Shown piece after piece: positions 25,751-38,100 of a DNA stretch of 64,000 nucleotides. Location: contig AP031357.1 of NCBI GenBank assembly GCA_037833965.1, positions 17,070,001 to 17,134,000 on the forward strand, in the 5' to 3' direction. The translations under genes and the position numbers were made by a program. The number at the start of each line of letters is the position of its first letter. Within the stretch, counting starts at the first letter, position 1. Under the pieces are notes generated by a model. It did not search any database. It was not told the origin of the DNA and was given only the letters and a program-made list of their open reading frames with translations. This DNA comes from Marchantia polymorpha subsp. ruderalis. Lineage: Eukaryota > Streptophyta > Marchantiopsida > Marchantiales > Marchantiaceae.

Positions 25751-26803
25751 TGAGTTTGCAGAGTTAACATATCAATTTTTCCCTAGTATTGAAATTGTAG
25801 AGTCATGTTCGTGGGAGACTTCATTATGGCCTAGAAACGAGACTACTTAAATATCGCTTTTAAGCCTATATTGGTTAGCCTGTCTACATTGATATATAGA
25901 GAGCATTACCTGGTGCAATACTTATAATAAGGATCATGTCAGGTGATGCTTTTCCATATACTAATCTGATGTGTAAACCTTTTGTCTCATATAATTCAGA
26001 TATATTAATTATCAACGTGAGCCTATATTCATTATACTCCTATATTCTGAGTATAATGTTCATTGTGATGTTAATGGGATATAGTCACATCTTGTCTGTT
26101 TATCTATTATTCTACTAAGGTTAACTCTTGTCATATGTCGGTTAGAATTCGGTTCGGTTTTGACTACTAAGGACCGCGAAACCTAGTTCGCTCCTCTAAC
26201 ATTATCTCAAATTTTTTTGACAGTATAACTCTCATGTCCCCGTGGAGTAGACAAGAGGCAAATCACCTACTTCTCCCGTCAAGCTTGCTTGCAATTTCGG
26301 TGATTGTTTTCTATTTGTTGTATTTTGGTTATTACAAATGATACAATAGCGATTCAATGATGTTTTGAAAGTGCGCGAGAGCGACGACAGGAGCGTGCGA
26401 GTGGTTTGGTTTGAGCTGCGAGCAAGTAGTAGGAAATAAATGCCACTGTGAGCAGATTGTTGTTTCGTCTTGTCGGATTGATCCGAAATTGAATTGGACC
26501 ACATTCTGCTGTTGCTGCCCCATAAACGTTTCCGCCTTAGGATCGCAGCAAGTGTCTAAGCTTCTCCCGTATCCAGCATTGAAGCATCTTTCTCTCATAT
26601 AAGTATTCTGCCACACGCCCATCGTTACTACCTTGCGCGCCTTGAAACGCAATTGGCCTAGAAATGTTCATTGGAGAGTTATCGAGCAGATTTCTTTGCG
26701 GGTAGCGAGACACTAGGAGCTATTTATCCGTGGGCTTTTGTCGAGTCATATTGGTTGGGGCAAATGGATGCTTCGACACTTGGAGAGTATAATTTGGCAG
26801 CAA

Positions 26804-26869
26804 GAACAACAATTTGACTATAGAAACATGGGTAATTCTGCACCCGTTTATATAGTCAAATTGTTGTTC
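26804..26869. repeat. 66-bp near-perfect hairpin
   Basis: The 19 bases at 26804-26822 (GAACAACAATTTGACTATA) are exactly complementary to 26851-26869. The stem continues inward with AAAC/GTTT and GGGT/ACCC after small internal loops, leaving an 8-base terminal loop. Transcribed from either strand it would fold into a compact hairpin of microRNA-precursor shape, though it is short for a plant precursor. It lies inside transposon-derived DNA. Confidence 0.85.
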
Positions 26870-27419
26870 AAACATTTCTCACATGGCAGATGTTCCACTC
26901 ATAGGCTAGATTTTCATCAACTCGTGAGGAGTAGACAAGATCTTAGTGATCTTCCGTTCGATTTGAGGCTTCTGAATTTACAAGAGTTTAGAAGCAAACA
27001 ACCTCCGAACACAAGATGTCTCTACTCACCTCTTGCTAAAAGTTTGAAAAAATAAAGATCAAGACCGTTTGTACCAAAAAATAAAAAGTAGTAAGGAAAC
27101 CTATTGAGAACTTTATCATCTCCTCCTATTCTAGTCGTTGCAGATTCACCAATTAAAAAAGTTTCAAAGAAGACGCCATACAGCAAATTGGTTTTGATAT
27201 TTATGCGTATGTGAAAAATATAGCAAGAAAACTATATTCTTCACACACAGTTTTCTTGCTCTCATCTCCAATCCTAGTAAATTTCCAAGTCTGTACTTTC
27301 AAGTTCCTCATACAGAGGTTATAGACATTGATACTCAAATCATCATACTTCTAATTCATGGATTTCCATATAGATGATGCTGATCCAAGATTTTAGTTCC
27401 AAAATGAGATGATATATTA

Positions 27420-28300
27420 TCAAGGATTGATTTATGTCTCAGAAGGTTCATGCCCACTTCAAATGCTCCAGATTTGACACAACTTTCTATTTGCGGTACA
27501 TTTTTATTACAATTGATCATAGAGTTAATATCAAGAGATGTTTGATGGCCACAAATATGAAAAACAGTAAAGAATTATGTCACAATATGTGACACTTGCT
27601 CTAGATACAAGTTACATCGTCATCGGTCATACAAAATACTTCCATTGCTACCAATTCCAAACTTTCATGTTCATGCACATCTATGGACTTCATTGTGGAT
27701 CTTTCAAAGTACAAATCTTTTGATACAATTTTTGTTGTAGTGTATCGTTTGACAAATATGATACACTTTTTGCTACCAGACTATGACAAGTAAAAAAAAT
27801 TTCTTGAAGAATGTGTAAAAATATTTTGGACTTTCAAATCATATCATGATTGATATTGATAAGAAATTTACATCCAAGTTAGGCCTATTCATGTTCAAAA
27901 TTTTCCAAGTTAAGATCAATCTATCATTAGCGTATTATCTTGAGACGTATGTACAAATTAATCTAATGAATCAAGCATTAAAACAATATTTGAAATGTTT
28001 TATCAAATATCATTCAGAAAGTTGGATGGATCTACTTCCAATCGTAGAGTTTGCCTACAACAATACATTTTAAAAGTTCATCCAAAAAAAATCTATTCTT
28101 TGCAAACTATGAATATCGTTCATGATATGATTCTTTGAATTTGAATTTGAGTTTGAGTTTGGAAAAAAATGTTGTTATCATTACTTTGGAGATCTACAAA
28201 GTTATGAATTCATGGCTTGTAGAAGCTCAAAAGCGGTAGAAAAAAAACGCAAACACATTTTTTTAAAATATCCAACATTGGTTATCGTGAGAAGTTGCTA
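27420..28300 (+). mobile_element. Ty3/gypsy Pol fossil, integrase region
   Basis: Broken frames follow the order of a plant Ty3/gypsy integrase. A cysteine-containing zinc-finger tail (CDTCSRYKLHRH, about 27590) is followed by integrase core sequence near 27680-27780. The recognisable end of the core lies at 27846-28073, where DKKFTSKL and WMDLLPIVEFAYNN are the family's conserved phrases, and the start of the C-terminal region follows. Gag, protease, reverse transcriptase and LTRs were not found with it. It is an old fragment with many breaks and no coding potential. Confidence 0.8.
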
Positions 28301-28594
28301 TCAACTTTCCAATATAAGAGTAATGTCTAGCAATATATACTTGAGTCCCATCAACGATAATTTGCTCATCCAACTCTTGTTTTACAAGAATTTGCTCCAT
28401 TTGAGTTTTCTCGATTTTGCAAAGTTTTTTTCTTGTGTCATATCATTGATCATATAATAATAAATTTTCCCCTCAACAACATACATGAGTGGAGATTTAT
28501 CATTGTCAGAAGTATAATTAATGAAGTTATTTTCGTTCAATAATATGAATTCTTAAAAAGAAATATCTCTACGTATAATAACTTTACAAACTAC

Positions 28595-28813
28595 TTGTAT
28601 CTATAGCCTATAAATCTTAACATCACTAGCTAATTGCTCATAAAAATTAAATAATTTGATGTCAAAAGGGGAGCTTATAAATTTTTCTCTTCTTTCAATG
28701 AAAAAAATATGCCTACATACACTAATTCTACATCCTTCTGATATCTATAGCCTATACATCTTAACACCACTAGTTAATTACCCATAAAATCTGAATCATT
28801 TGATATTTAAAAA
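28595..28813 (+). repeat. About 70-bp direct repeat, copies 145 bp apart
   Basis: The segments near 28598-28665 and 28743-28812 share TCTATAGCCTATA, ATCTTAACA, CACTAG and TAATT in order, with scattered differences. This is an old local duplication inside the retrotransposon fossil region. Confidence 0.75.
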
Positions 28814-29639
28814 GTACAAAAAAATATTACAATGTGACATATGTGAAAGAACTAAGCATTATCTAGATCCATACATCATCAACATACTTTGGTGAATTGT
28901 ATAAAGTAAATATCTAGCATCAAAGTTCATCATCTAGCAAATGATACTCTTTGGGATCAAACTCTTGAGCCACAATGCGTAACAGAGAATCTGCACTTTT
29001 GATCTTCACACAACAATCCTTCTTATTGTGTACTCTCTTGTCATATGTCCAATACTCTATGATCTTCTTCTTTAGAAATTTACTCTACATTTCAGTATAC
29101 ATTTAGATCCAAAACGGTTGTAGATCTTATGATAACGTGAATATGAACAATCTCAAATCATAGTTTATGATATATCCCAAAAATGACTAAAAATTTAACA
29201 ACAACAATTTTTTCTGTAAATCTTCAATCAATAGAGGAGTTATTTTGCGGTTGTCAACTCTATGTTAATAAAACAACTAGATTGAAGTGAGAAAATCAAA
29301 AGTTATAACATTTGAAGTGAGAAAAGTGAAAGTAATTTTATTGAATGAAAGAGTAAATATAACTTGTGTTGACGAGAGTAAAGGACATGTTTGGCACTAG
29401 ATTGAGATTAATCACAATTGTCTACTAGGAGATCATAAAATTGGATTAGTATGGCTCTTATAAGATCTGGATTATGGGCTGATTCATCCATTTTTGAAAA
29501 TTTTGACACTGATATAGAAAATGATGATGACATTGTATTAATCTTGTAAGAATAAAATAGTTTTTTATAGAAAAAAGCTCAAGTCTTCATTTATAAGTTT
29601 GAGTGAAATGCTGCTATGAAGCGTAAAATGCAATTGTTA

Positions 29640-30960
29640 ATCAATCACAAGACTTGAAAATTTCTTTTCAAAGCCAATTTGATAGCTAAAGATTTCACTT
29701 AAGTAAAAAATATGGATTACAACAAGATCTTTTGATATGTAGCAAAGTATTTTATAATTTGTCTAGTATGTATATTTGTTGCAACATCTAGTCTAGTTAT
29801 AGAATTTGTAATAATGTTCCGCCATATTCCTCTAAAGTGAGAAATGTACAAGAGAAAACCTGTTAACTTTTAAGGTAAAGGTGAAAAGAAGTTTATTTAT
29901 AAATTGGTGAGATCATATTTGGAATAAAAAGAAATTAAATAGTGAAATGCAAGATTTGTTGAGATAGTGAAAGCATTACAAATCTCCACATATTGTAAAT
30001 GTATGAAATTTTTTAATCTCATTGTTTTGATATTCTACTTGATTGACATGTTCATTTTGATAAGGATTCATTTTTGCATTAATGTACATCAAACCAATGT
30101 ACATCAATGCAAAAACTAGTTAAAATCTACATTTAAGATAAAATATTTGGATAAATTTAAAAAAATATTCTTGATGCATATTTTTAAGCATTTGATAAAA
30201 AAAAATTATGATTGATTTAAAACAAGTATATGACAAACTTCACAGTTGTAGAAACTCATTTGATAGCGCATTTCAAACTTTTTGTAGCTAAATGTTCAAC
30301 GCTAAGGAATAAAGATGTTATGAATTTTCTATAACAAAGTTATGAGTTGTTTCATATATCTAATGATGTGCATAAGTCCTAATATTGTTCTAGATTTGTA
30401 CAGGATCAGCAAGTATTTGTCAAATAGAGTAAAATTGCATTGAAAACCATTGAAATATATTTTTACATACTCAATGAATACTAGGTGTTTTTATTGTTTG
30501 ATGATTTATTACACAATATCAAATTCTTGCTAAGTTATGTTGATGATGAACATTAATCACATTTGGATAAGAATAAATCTACAACAATAAATGTGTTGAC
30601 ACTTGATTATGAATGCATTAGTTAGAGATACACCTTGCAAAATTGCACATCTCAGTTTATAACAAAAATAAAGTATAAAGCAACAGCAAAAGCAACAAAG
30701 TAAGCTATTTGATTGAATAGTCTTATCAACTAGATAAAATTGGAATATGATATTGTCAATTTAAATGTAATAGCCAAAATGAGTTAAATTTTGCTGCAAA
30801 TCAAATGATGAACAGTAAAGTGAAATATCTTGACATCAAATATCACTTTAAAGACATGCAGTTTTTTATTAAAGAATTAAGTTAGGCAAGATTGATGATA
30901 TATTCAATCTAGTTGATGTGTTGACCAGAGTTATTACTTTAAAGAGTTTAAGGAGACATT
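29640..30960 (+). mobile_element. Ty1/copia Pol fossil, reverse transcriptase to RNase H
   Basis: Broken plus-strand frames follow the copia order. The start of the reverse transcriptase is seen near 29680 (VKNMDYNKIF). The RT-RNase H linker lies around 30370-30560 (ISKYLSN and the following family pattern). RNase H lies around 30640-30730 (ITKIKYKATAKATK) and the terminal segment around 30810-30960 (VKYLDIKYHF, then VDVLTRVITLKSLRRH). The 3' LTR should begin shortly after. The copy is old, with many breaks and no intact frame. Confidence 0.75.
30071..30115. repeat. 45-bp near-perfect hairpin
   Basis: The 19-base arms at 30071-30089 (TTTTTGCATTAATGTACAT) and 30097-30115 are complementary with one mismatch, around a 7-base loop. 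It is one of several short-loop inverted repeats in the window. Confidence 0.85.
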
Positions 30961-31269
30961 GTGCTGCTATGTAGGTTTTTACATAAGGAGCACAAATACA
31001 GCTAAATCATGTTTTGGCTAATGTTTAGTTCTAGTTAGCTCTAATTCAAAAAAAAACTTATGTTATGTTATGTTATTCTCGACATGAGTGAAGGTACAGA
31101 ATGTGGAATTAATTCTTGTCAATTGTCTACATTGAATCCAGATTGGAATTCAATTCAATTTTGATTACTAAGGATGATGAAACCTTGCTTGAAGAACTAA
31201 ACATCAATCATATACTTCTTTTATTGAGATTGCGAGCAATATTGATGATTGATTCCTAATTTTTTGAAT

Positions 31270-32600
31270 TTTATTTATTTCATATTCATGTATGTGTTCT
31301 AATATGCACTGCATATGAGCTTTGTGTTCATATAAATTTAAATTATTTTGCTCCTATATGTACGTAGATCATGTTTGTATGAATGCTTGGTATCCGAACA
31401 AAAAGTATATTTCACAATTTCTTGTAATAAAAAAGACAGAGTGAATAAGGATAAAGATATTCTTTTCTCATTGCACAAAAGAATAAGATTTTGAAATTCA
31501 AAATTACTAACATTACAAATTGCTAATGGCTGATTCCAAAACATAGTAGTAGTACAATGTGAATCAACATTGATAAGTAATAATGTGTGTATATATATAG
31601 ATATATATATATATATGAATGATATCCATTAGAAAATTTTGAAATTTCAGTTGAATACTCTAGACATAGAATGATAATAAATGCATTCAAACATGATTGA
31701 AAGGAGGAAAAATCAACATGAATTGATGGCAAAATTTATCAATTTTTTTCACTTTATCTCTTTTGACTTGAATAATAAGAATTATGAGAAATTATACATG
31801 GTTCTTATCATATTTTCAAATGTTTTAACTAACCAAATTAACTCTTGAATGAATGAAAAATAATTCTTACATTATTCTATAAAGATTAACATCTCTGACT
31901 TTAAAAACTGTTTAAATAATATGAAACTGTATATGTTTGACTACATCAATATGATGTCCAACTTCATGTACTAACTACAATTAGGGTTTATAAGTGACTA
32001 ATCTCCTGCGTCTTTTGTTTTATTCTTTCATAAATTCTTGTAAATCATGTTCACATTAAACTAGTGATCTAGATTTGAAAAATATTCTTCACACAATCAA
32101 AGGATATAATAATTACCAATTTTACGTTGATGTTTAGTTAGAACCGATAATTAAAGCTCGTAAACTAAGACATCACACTTTGAAAGAATGAACATGCTTA
32201 GAGGACACCAATAGACAAATTGTGCTTTTAAGATTTATTTCTGCTCGTTTAATATGTGAGTGACATCGATTTTGAACATACAAGGTGTGACACTAACTAG
32301 TAAATAACTATCAGGGTAATATATCGAACCTACTACCTACCTACTAGTTAATTACTATTAACAATAAGAGAAAAAAACTAGAATATTACAATTCTTAGGA
32401 ATGTATTCAAGAGACTGTGAGTGAGACCACATTAACCTTGGTGTTTGTGAAGTTAAGAAGTATCTATAGCATCTTGAGAAGACGAGAATCTTACATCACA
32501 TTAAGTTTAGATTCGCGGAAATTAGTTCATTTCCCTTTAAAAATGGGGCATTCAACAAAGAATCTGAACTTTATACAATGTACATATGTTGTTAATACTC
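31270..32600. other. AT-rich intergenic DNA, no gene seen
   Basis: No open frame exceeds about 70 codons. A short alternating AT/TATA microsatellite lies near 31588-31615. Nothing else is supported. Confidence 0.6.
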
Positions 32601-35111
32601 TAATGAGGTATCCGTTTTATTAAGGTGATGGAAAAGATCTGACACTTAGTGGTAAATCAAAGACTTTGCAGAAAGACATCAATTCAGTTTCGCTCTTACA
32701 CAGACTCTACTCGGCATGACGATATCTCATCTTCTGAAGAAAATTGCTCCATAAACCGGGATCCTTCACTTCGCTGTTAATGTACCTGTCCAGAAGTAGG
32801 TCCACACCAAATATATAGATAGACCACCTAGAAAGAGTTACTTTACATCGTTCTCCTAGTTAGGAAAAACATAAAGGTTGCAGTTCTCTGAAAGTTGATC
32901 ATTGGAATAACGACGTAGGTATAGAAACACTTCGGTCTTCGAGGATGTGATCCGCCAGTGCATAGTTACACTCGTCTCATGGGATGGTTGTGGTCCACTA
33001 GTGGTCATACTAAAGATGTCACCCTGAAATCAATGGAAAGCCGTTCGAACAAATGTTGACGTTCAGTATTTTACTCCTATGGACCGATCAACATCGGCAT
33101 TTGAACTGTGATAGAGCTATTTATTTCAAGCCATGGGTTCAACAGAAATTGATAAAACTCCTTCCTCGGGTCTCCTGCTCCTTTCCAGCGTGTGAAATGG
33201 ACAGAAATTGGATCCGTTTTGGTTGTACTTGCAGCACCAGGTTGTTGTAGTCATTATGTATGTAGTTGTTGTAGTCACAAGTATGTCTTTACGACACTCC
33301 CAGTTTTGAGCTTTTCAATCTGAAAGTCGAAACGAGCTACTCCTGAAAGTGAACATATATACAATCCTTATCTCCATCAATGTAATACATCCTCTGTAAT
33401 GATGCTCTCACCTAAGGCATCACCACCATTTCATGACAGACTACACAAAATGACATGACCTGCCCTCATTCATCCACCAAAACCCACCTCCGGTCTACTA
33501 CCAAGACTAAAAACACATTTAGTAAGTTCAACCAATGTTGCAGGACCACAAATTGCGTAGTCTCCAACTTGCGGTTTTAACAATCAAACGGTTGACATAG
33601 ATATTACTATCAGAAGACAATAGAGCCGTTGTTAAGGGGCTCTAGCAAACACACAACACAAACCTGGTGATTGGGAAGTCCCAGTGAAAAGTATCCTAAA
33701 GATTGCCCACAAACTCTTCCACAGGAGTATCGATTTCAATCTAAGCCAATATAATGTTCCACTAGAACCTAGTGTGTGATTTCCTTCTCCAATGTGTAAG
33801 AAATGATGGAACAGTTTTGACTATTGAGACACGACCTTCTGTGAAAGGCGATACCCAGCTGAGTTCCAATCCTTCTAAAACGTTTCCTGTTATAAAGAGC
33901 AGCCACCATTCTCAGGAAGATGAAGCAACCACTTATCATCAGTAATGATCTGTCGTCTTACGTGTGATCGAGAGGGTTGCAAGATACGTACCAGTCACCA
34001 ACATCCCCCCGCAGTTCATGATCTCCGCTAAAACGCCAGATAAGAGTCCAGAGTCGAAGAACAACAAAAAAAACTTCAAACGGCAGAGGCTACTTGGATA
34101 TATGTGCTTTCCTAACAGGATACATCTCTTCTCAACAAAGGAAGAGGGAGACTGGTGAGGGAGCCACCAATCAATTGGACGAGTTCAGCTTATATAATCT
34201 TCTGTTCGCTTGTGAAAGGTGATATCTCAGTATAGGACACACCCACCTAATACTCTGTAGGGTTAATGCACAAAGCCTTCCCAACCTTGCTTCTCAGTGT
34301 TTATTCCTCATACTGTATTCAATTGGCTGCATGCACAGTCGAACTTCTTGAAGGGTTAAAATAAAAATAGCAGGAAGATAAGGTAAGATCATGTTCACTC
34401 AGCATCGAGCAGTCGAGCATTCTACCCATGTTCAAAGTCTTCCGATGTTAAAGAAAAGTCCACAAGGCGATACTCAGCCACTTGAACGGAAGTGAATTTG
34501 ATACCTTGAGGTACACCAGGATGGCTCGGATAATTACAAACATATGTGCTGAATTAAAAGTATGATACACTGGTCTGACTTGCCGGACATTCTAGGTTAT
34601 AAAAAGATCCTTGGTCCTTGGAGAAGTCAAAGTCAACCAGGGAAAAGTAATGAAAAGACTGGAGCTAATCTCCTCTGATGGACCACCCTATTTCTATATG
34701 TGTACAAGATTGAAAAGAAAAAATTGTGACCTCCCTACAGTGGCGGGTTGTCTTGGGAAGTTTTCCCAAATCCAAAACTTGCATATACAAGACTGTACCC
34801 TACACAATCCTATGTCTTCGTTCCTGGCACCAGCCTCCCTTGCGAGGAATATGTGTAAATCACCAAAATGTGGGCTGCATATGTGAGGATTTGCTACTTT
34901 ATAATGGTCCCATTTTCTAGAGACTTTGTAACTTTACAACTACTGGGTAGTACTGTACCGGAGGTGTTGTTCGTAGAAATCAATGAGCTGTGTGAAAACA
35001 CAAGGACCATGAACGAAATCATATTAGGAAAGTGCTCACGACGTACAGCAAACTTCTAGAAACTCTGAACCCGCTCCTAGACAAGAGAATCGTGAAAATA
35101 GGTTCGATACT
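32600..35111. other. Gene-like composition downstream of LHP1, unrecognised
   Basis: Composition becomes more balanced here, immediately 3' of the LHP1 gene on the minus strand. Plus-strand frames of up to 91 codons (34611-34886) and 65 codons (33053-33250) are open but not recognisable. The proximal part is expected to include the LHP1 3' untranslated region, but I could not fix a poly(A) site. An additional unrecognised or non-coding gene is possible. Confidence 0.35.
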
Positions 35112-38100
35112 TCATATCCAAAATTTTAACTGCAAATAGGGGAATTCTTGGAGACGAAGCTCTGTTGACCAAATGTACGTATAGGTAACATGAAGGTTTT
35201 CAACATAATACAAATGAGACAAGCTTTCCAAGGCAAGTAATATATATTTACCAAAAGAGGGTAACTATCCCGCATAAACTTGTTGTCCACCACCACTTCT
35301 ATGCCATCGGATCTGGTAGAACAAAGTGATAACATCACAGTGATGATTAAGTAATTAAACATACATGTAGTGCAAATCGGAAAACATGATTAACATTTAT
35401 ATCAATTAAGCACACAAAGCAACCGATGGACAGTCACAAAAGGGAGGCTACAAAAAAGTACCTCGAAGCTTTGAACAGCACCAAAACGTTTTGCCTTCCA
35501 TCCGTGGTGGAGTTGCTGTAACTGATTGCCTTGTTTATATGAGTGATGTAAGGAGTGTTGGATTGCAATCTGTTGACGTTCCATACACCAGGCGAAGAAG
35601 ATGATGGCCTCTCCCCACCTTCGGAATCCGGGGACATGCATCTGCAACCAGGCTTATCTTGCGATTGGCCTTGACTTTCATTACCTCCTAATGAAGTGGC
35701 ATTTGGAATTTCCTGTTCGATAAGTGCTCCTTCCTCAACAGGAGCCAGCTGTTTATCCCCCATTGCATTCTCTTTGTTGTCATTCAGATCCATAGTCTGT
35801 CTTACTCGTTTTACAACACCACTCTTTCGCTTCTTTGCTCCAGTACATCGGTCATTTGCACCTTGTTTCCCGTGTTCATCACTTGCACCTCCACCGTCAG
35901 CCTTGTTACTGCTAACTGGTATGGCAGGCTCTGTTCCAAAAGCACGCTTACCCGCAGCTTTACCAAGACTTCCATCCACATCATTTGCAGTCTTTGGGCC
36001 TACGACCTCCTCCATTTCTTCACTACCAATATCCGTAAGATTCGCAGGAACCTGAGCAGCTCCACTCATGTCACCAATATCCGTCATGGACACATCTCCG
36101 TTGAAAACAGCAGTTTCTAAAGCTTTGTCTGTTCCAACCAGAAGCGACCCAACAGTTCCTGTGGTTCCATCTTTGTCAACAGCACGATCACTGGCATCAT
36201 AAAATATATCTCGTTGGCTGCTTGTGTCAACAGCAGACTCGAGTCTTTGACTGGAAGAGTCCCGCATCTCTTCGACTGCCTCTAAAGGCAAAGATGGGGC
36301 TCCTTCGTGAACAGAGTTGGCCGTGGTTTTTAATGATGGCATTGACAGGCTCAACGCATCTTGACGAGTACTATTGTTAAAGCTTTCCACTCTTACCTCA
36401 GGTATAGAAGTACTGACATCTGCATTTGCAGTCTCAAGACCCGACCCAGGTCTTCCTAGAACCGAAACTCCTTTGCTTTGCGAAGACTCGACAATCAAAG
36501 GGCCACCAAGAATAGCTTCTTCTTCAACAGGAGCGGCAGTTACAGCGGTTGTTACAGTCTTACTAGAAGGACTACTGGTCGCTGTCTCACCATTGATATC
36601 AGATATGGGTGACCTTAGTGCTGCTAGAGCAGTAGACTTCATCTCTGCAGCCTTTCGTCTCGCAGAGACTTTAGGTGATATCTTCTTCGCTGGCGCCTCA
36701 GGAGTAGTCTCCATCTTTGGCTCTACAGCATTCTCAACTTTCAGTTCTGACTGAGACTCCTGATTGGCCTGGCTTGGCTTGCTGTTGGCAACTTGATCTC
36801 CAGTCTCTGTTGCGCTTGGTCTGCTGTTCGCTACACCTTCTCCGGTCTCACCAGTACTAACATTCATAGAGTCTCCATCGCCAGCAGTACCTCTCTTCTT
36901 CTTCTTCTGATGGAGTAGATAAGTACCAAATTTTCTCTTGCCCCGTCGACTCCTTTGACTGTGAACATTCACAAAGCCCTTCAAACTGAGGTACATTCAA
37001 CCAAAACTTCAAAACGTACTCACCAAGAAAGCAATGAGAAGTTCAAAGAAATGAAGATGTTGAAGCTCTATCAAACTATCTGTATACAGCTCGCGTGAAA
37101 TTTCTTGAAACACCTTGGGTTAAAATAATACCCTAGACAGCGCCATGCATAAATCAAAAGCGGTTGGGAAAACACCAGGCCTAAAATCTAAACATCTGGT
37201 TGACACAGAAGAGGTAAGGAAGAAATATGATCAAGGAACCAAGTGTCATACTTCTTCTCGAACTCCTCAAGAATGTCAGTACACATGGCCACATTCTCGT
37301 AAGGCTCCCATGTGTTCGCCTTCTCTGACCAACCCTTCCTGTTATGGACCAAATTGATCTCATATTAGCAATGTTGTAATACTTATAAATATATATATAT
37401 CTCGGTAATTGTATGGCTTCAAACTAATTAACCAATTCTATTTTTTTGCTACGAAGCATAAATATAATATACAGTCAGTGACAAAGAACAAGGCACAGAA
37501 TAGAATGCACAGTCCCAGAATATAATTTATGGAATGAACAAAGAAAGAGACACACAACACTCAAAATACATACCATTTTATGAGCATTTCAACTTTACCC
37601 TGTGAACAAATCAAGCCACCAAAAATGTATCAGAAAGGTAAGCCAATCTTGCCTGCATCTACTTTTTTAATCTACTCGTATGAAATATTGTGTTTAATGA
37701 CCACATCTTGAGTTCCGTTGCACCATATGTACCGTATTATCTTCTTGTACAATGTATTGAATTTGGACAGTTATTTATTTCATTCAAAATAATCAAGACA
37801 GACAGGTGTAATATCTATGATATATACATAAGTTCATGGTCAACCTGAAGAGATCTTCGCCCCTCGATACTTCTTGTTGTACTCTTCCTAACCAAGGCAC
37901 TTCTAGCTAGAATAAAAGAACAATGATGAAGATAGAAGATAAGGCACAATAGTGTATGAAAACACTTAATCGCAATCAAATAGAAAGATAGGTGGCCAGG
38001 TATGGACTTTCATATACACATAAAAATCAAGCAAACCAACCACAAAAAACACTCCGGATACACATAGCAAAGAGAATGCGCTACTGAGATTAGAGCAACT

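Larger units (their letters stand above)
26120..31200 (+). mobile_element. LTR-retrotransposon fossil complex (Ty1/copia with a Ty3/gypsy piece)
   Basis: Two related segments of about 90 bases, at 26120-26200 and 31109-31200, share the frame TTGTCA, GAATT, TACTAAGGA and GAAACCT in the same order and direction. They look like the 3' parts of two LTRs of one old plus-strand element. Ty1/copia reverse transcriptase and RNase H remnants lie just before the right-hand copy, as expected. A Ty3/gypsy integrase piece lies further left inside the same interval, implying nesting or a patchwork. All parts are heavily broken and old, with a strong drift toward A and T in the right-hand copy that fits decay of methylated DNA. 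Outer LTR borders are not certain. Confidence 0.55.

Noticed and set aside
35696-36754. Plus-strand frames of 119, 85 and 126 codons
   Set aside because: They lie antisense to LHP1 exon 4, whose splice phases and similarity are convincing; these are shadows.
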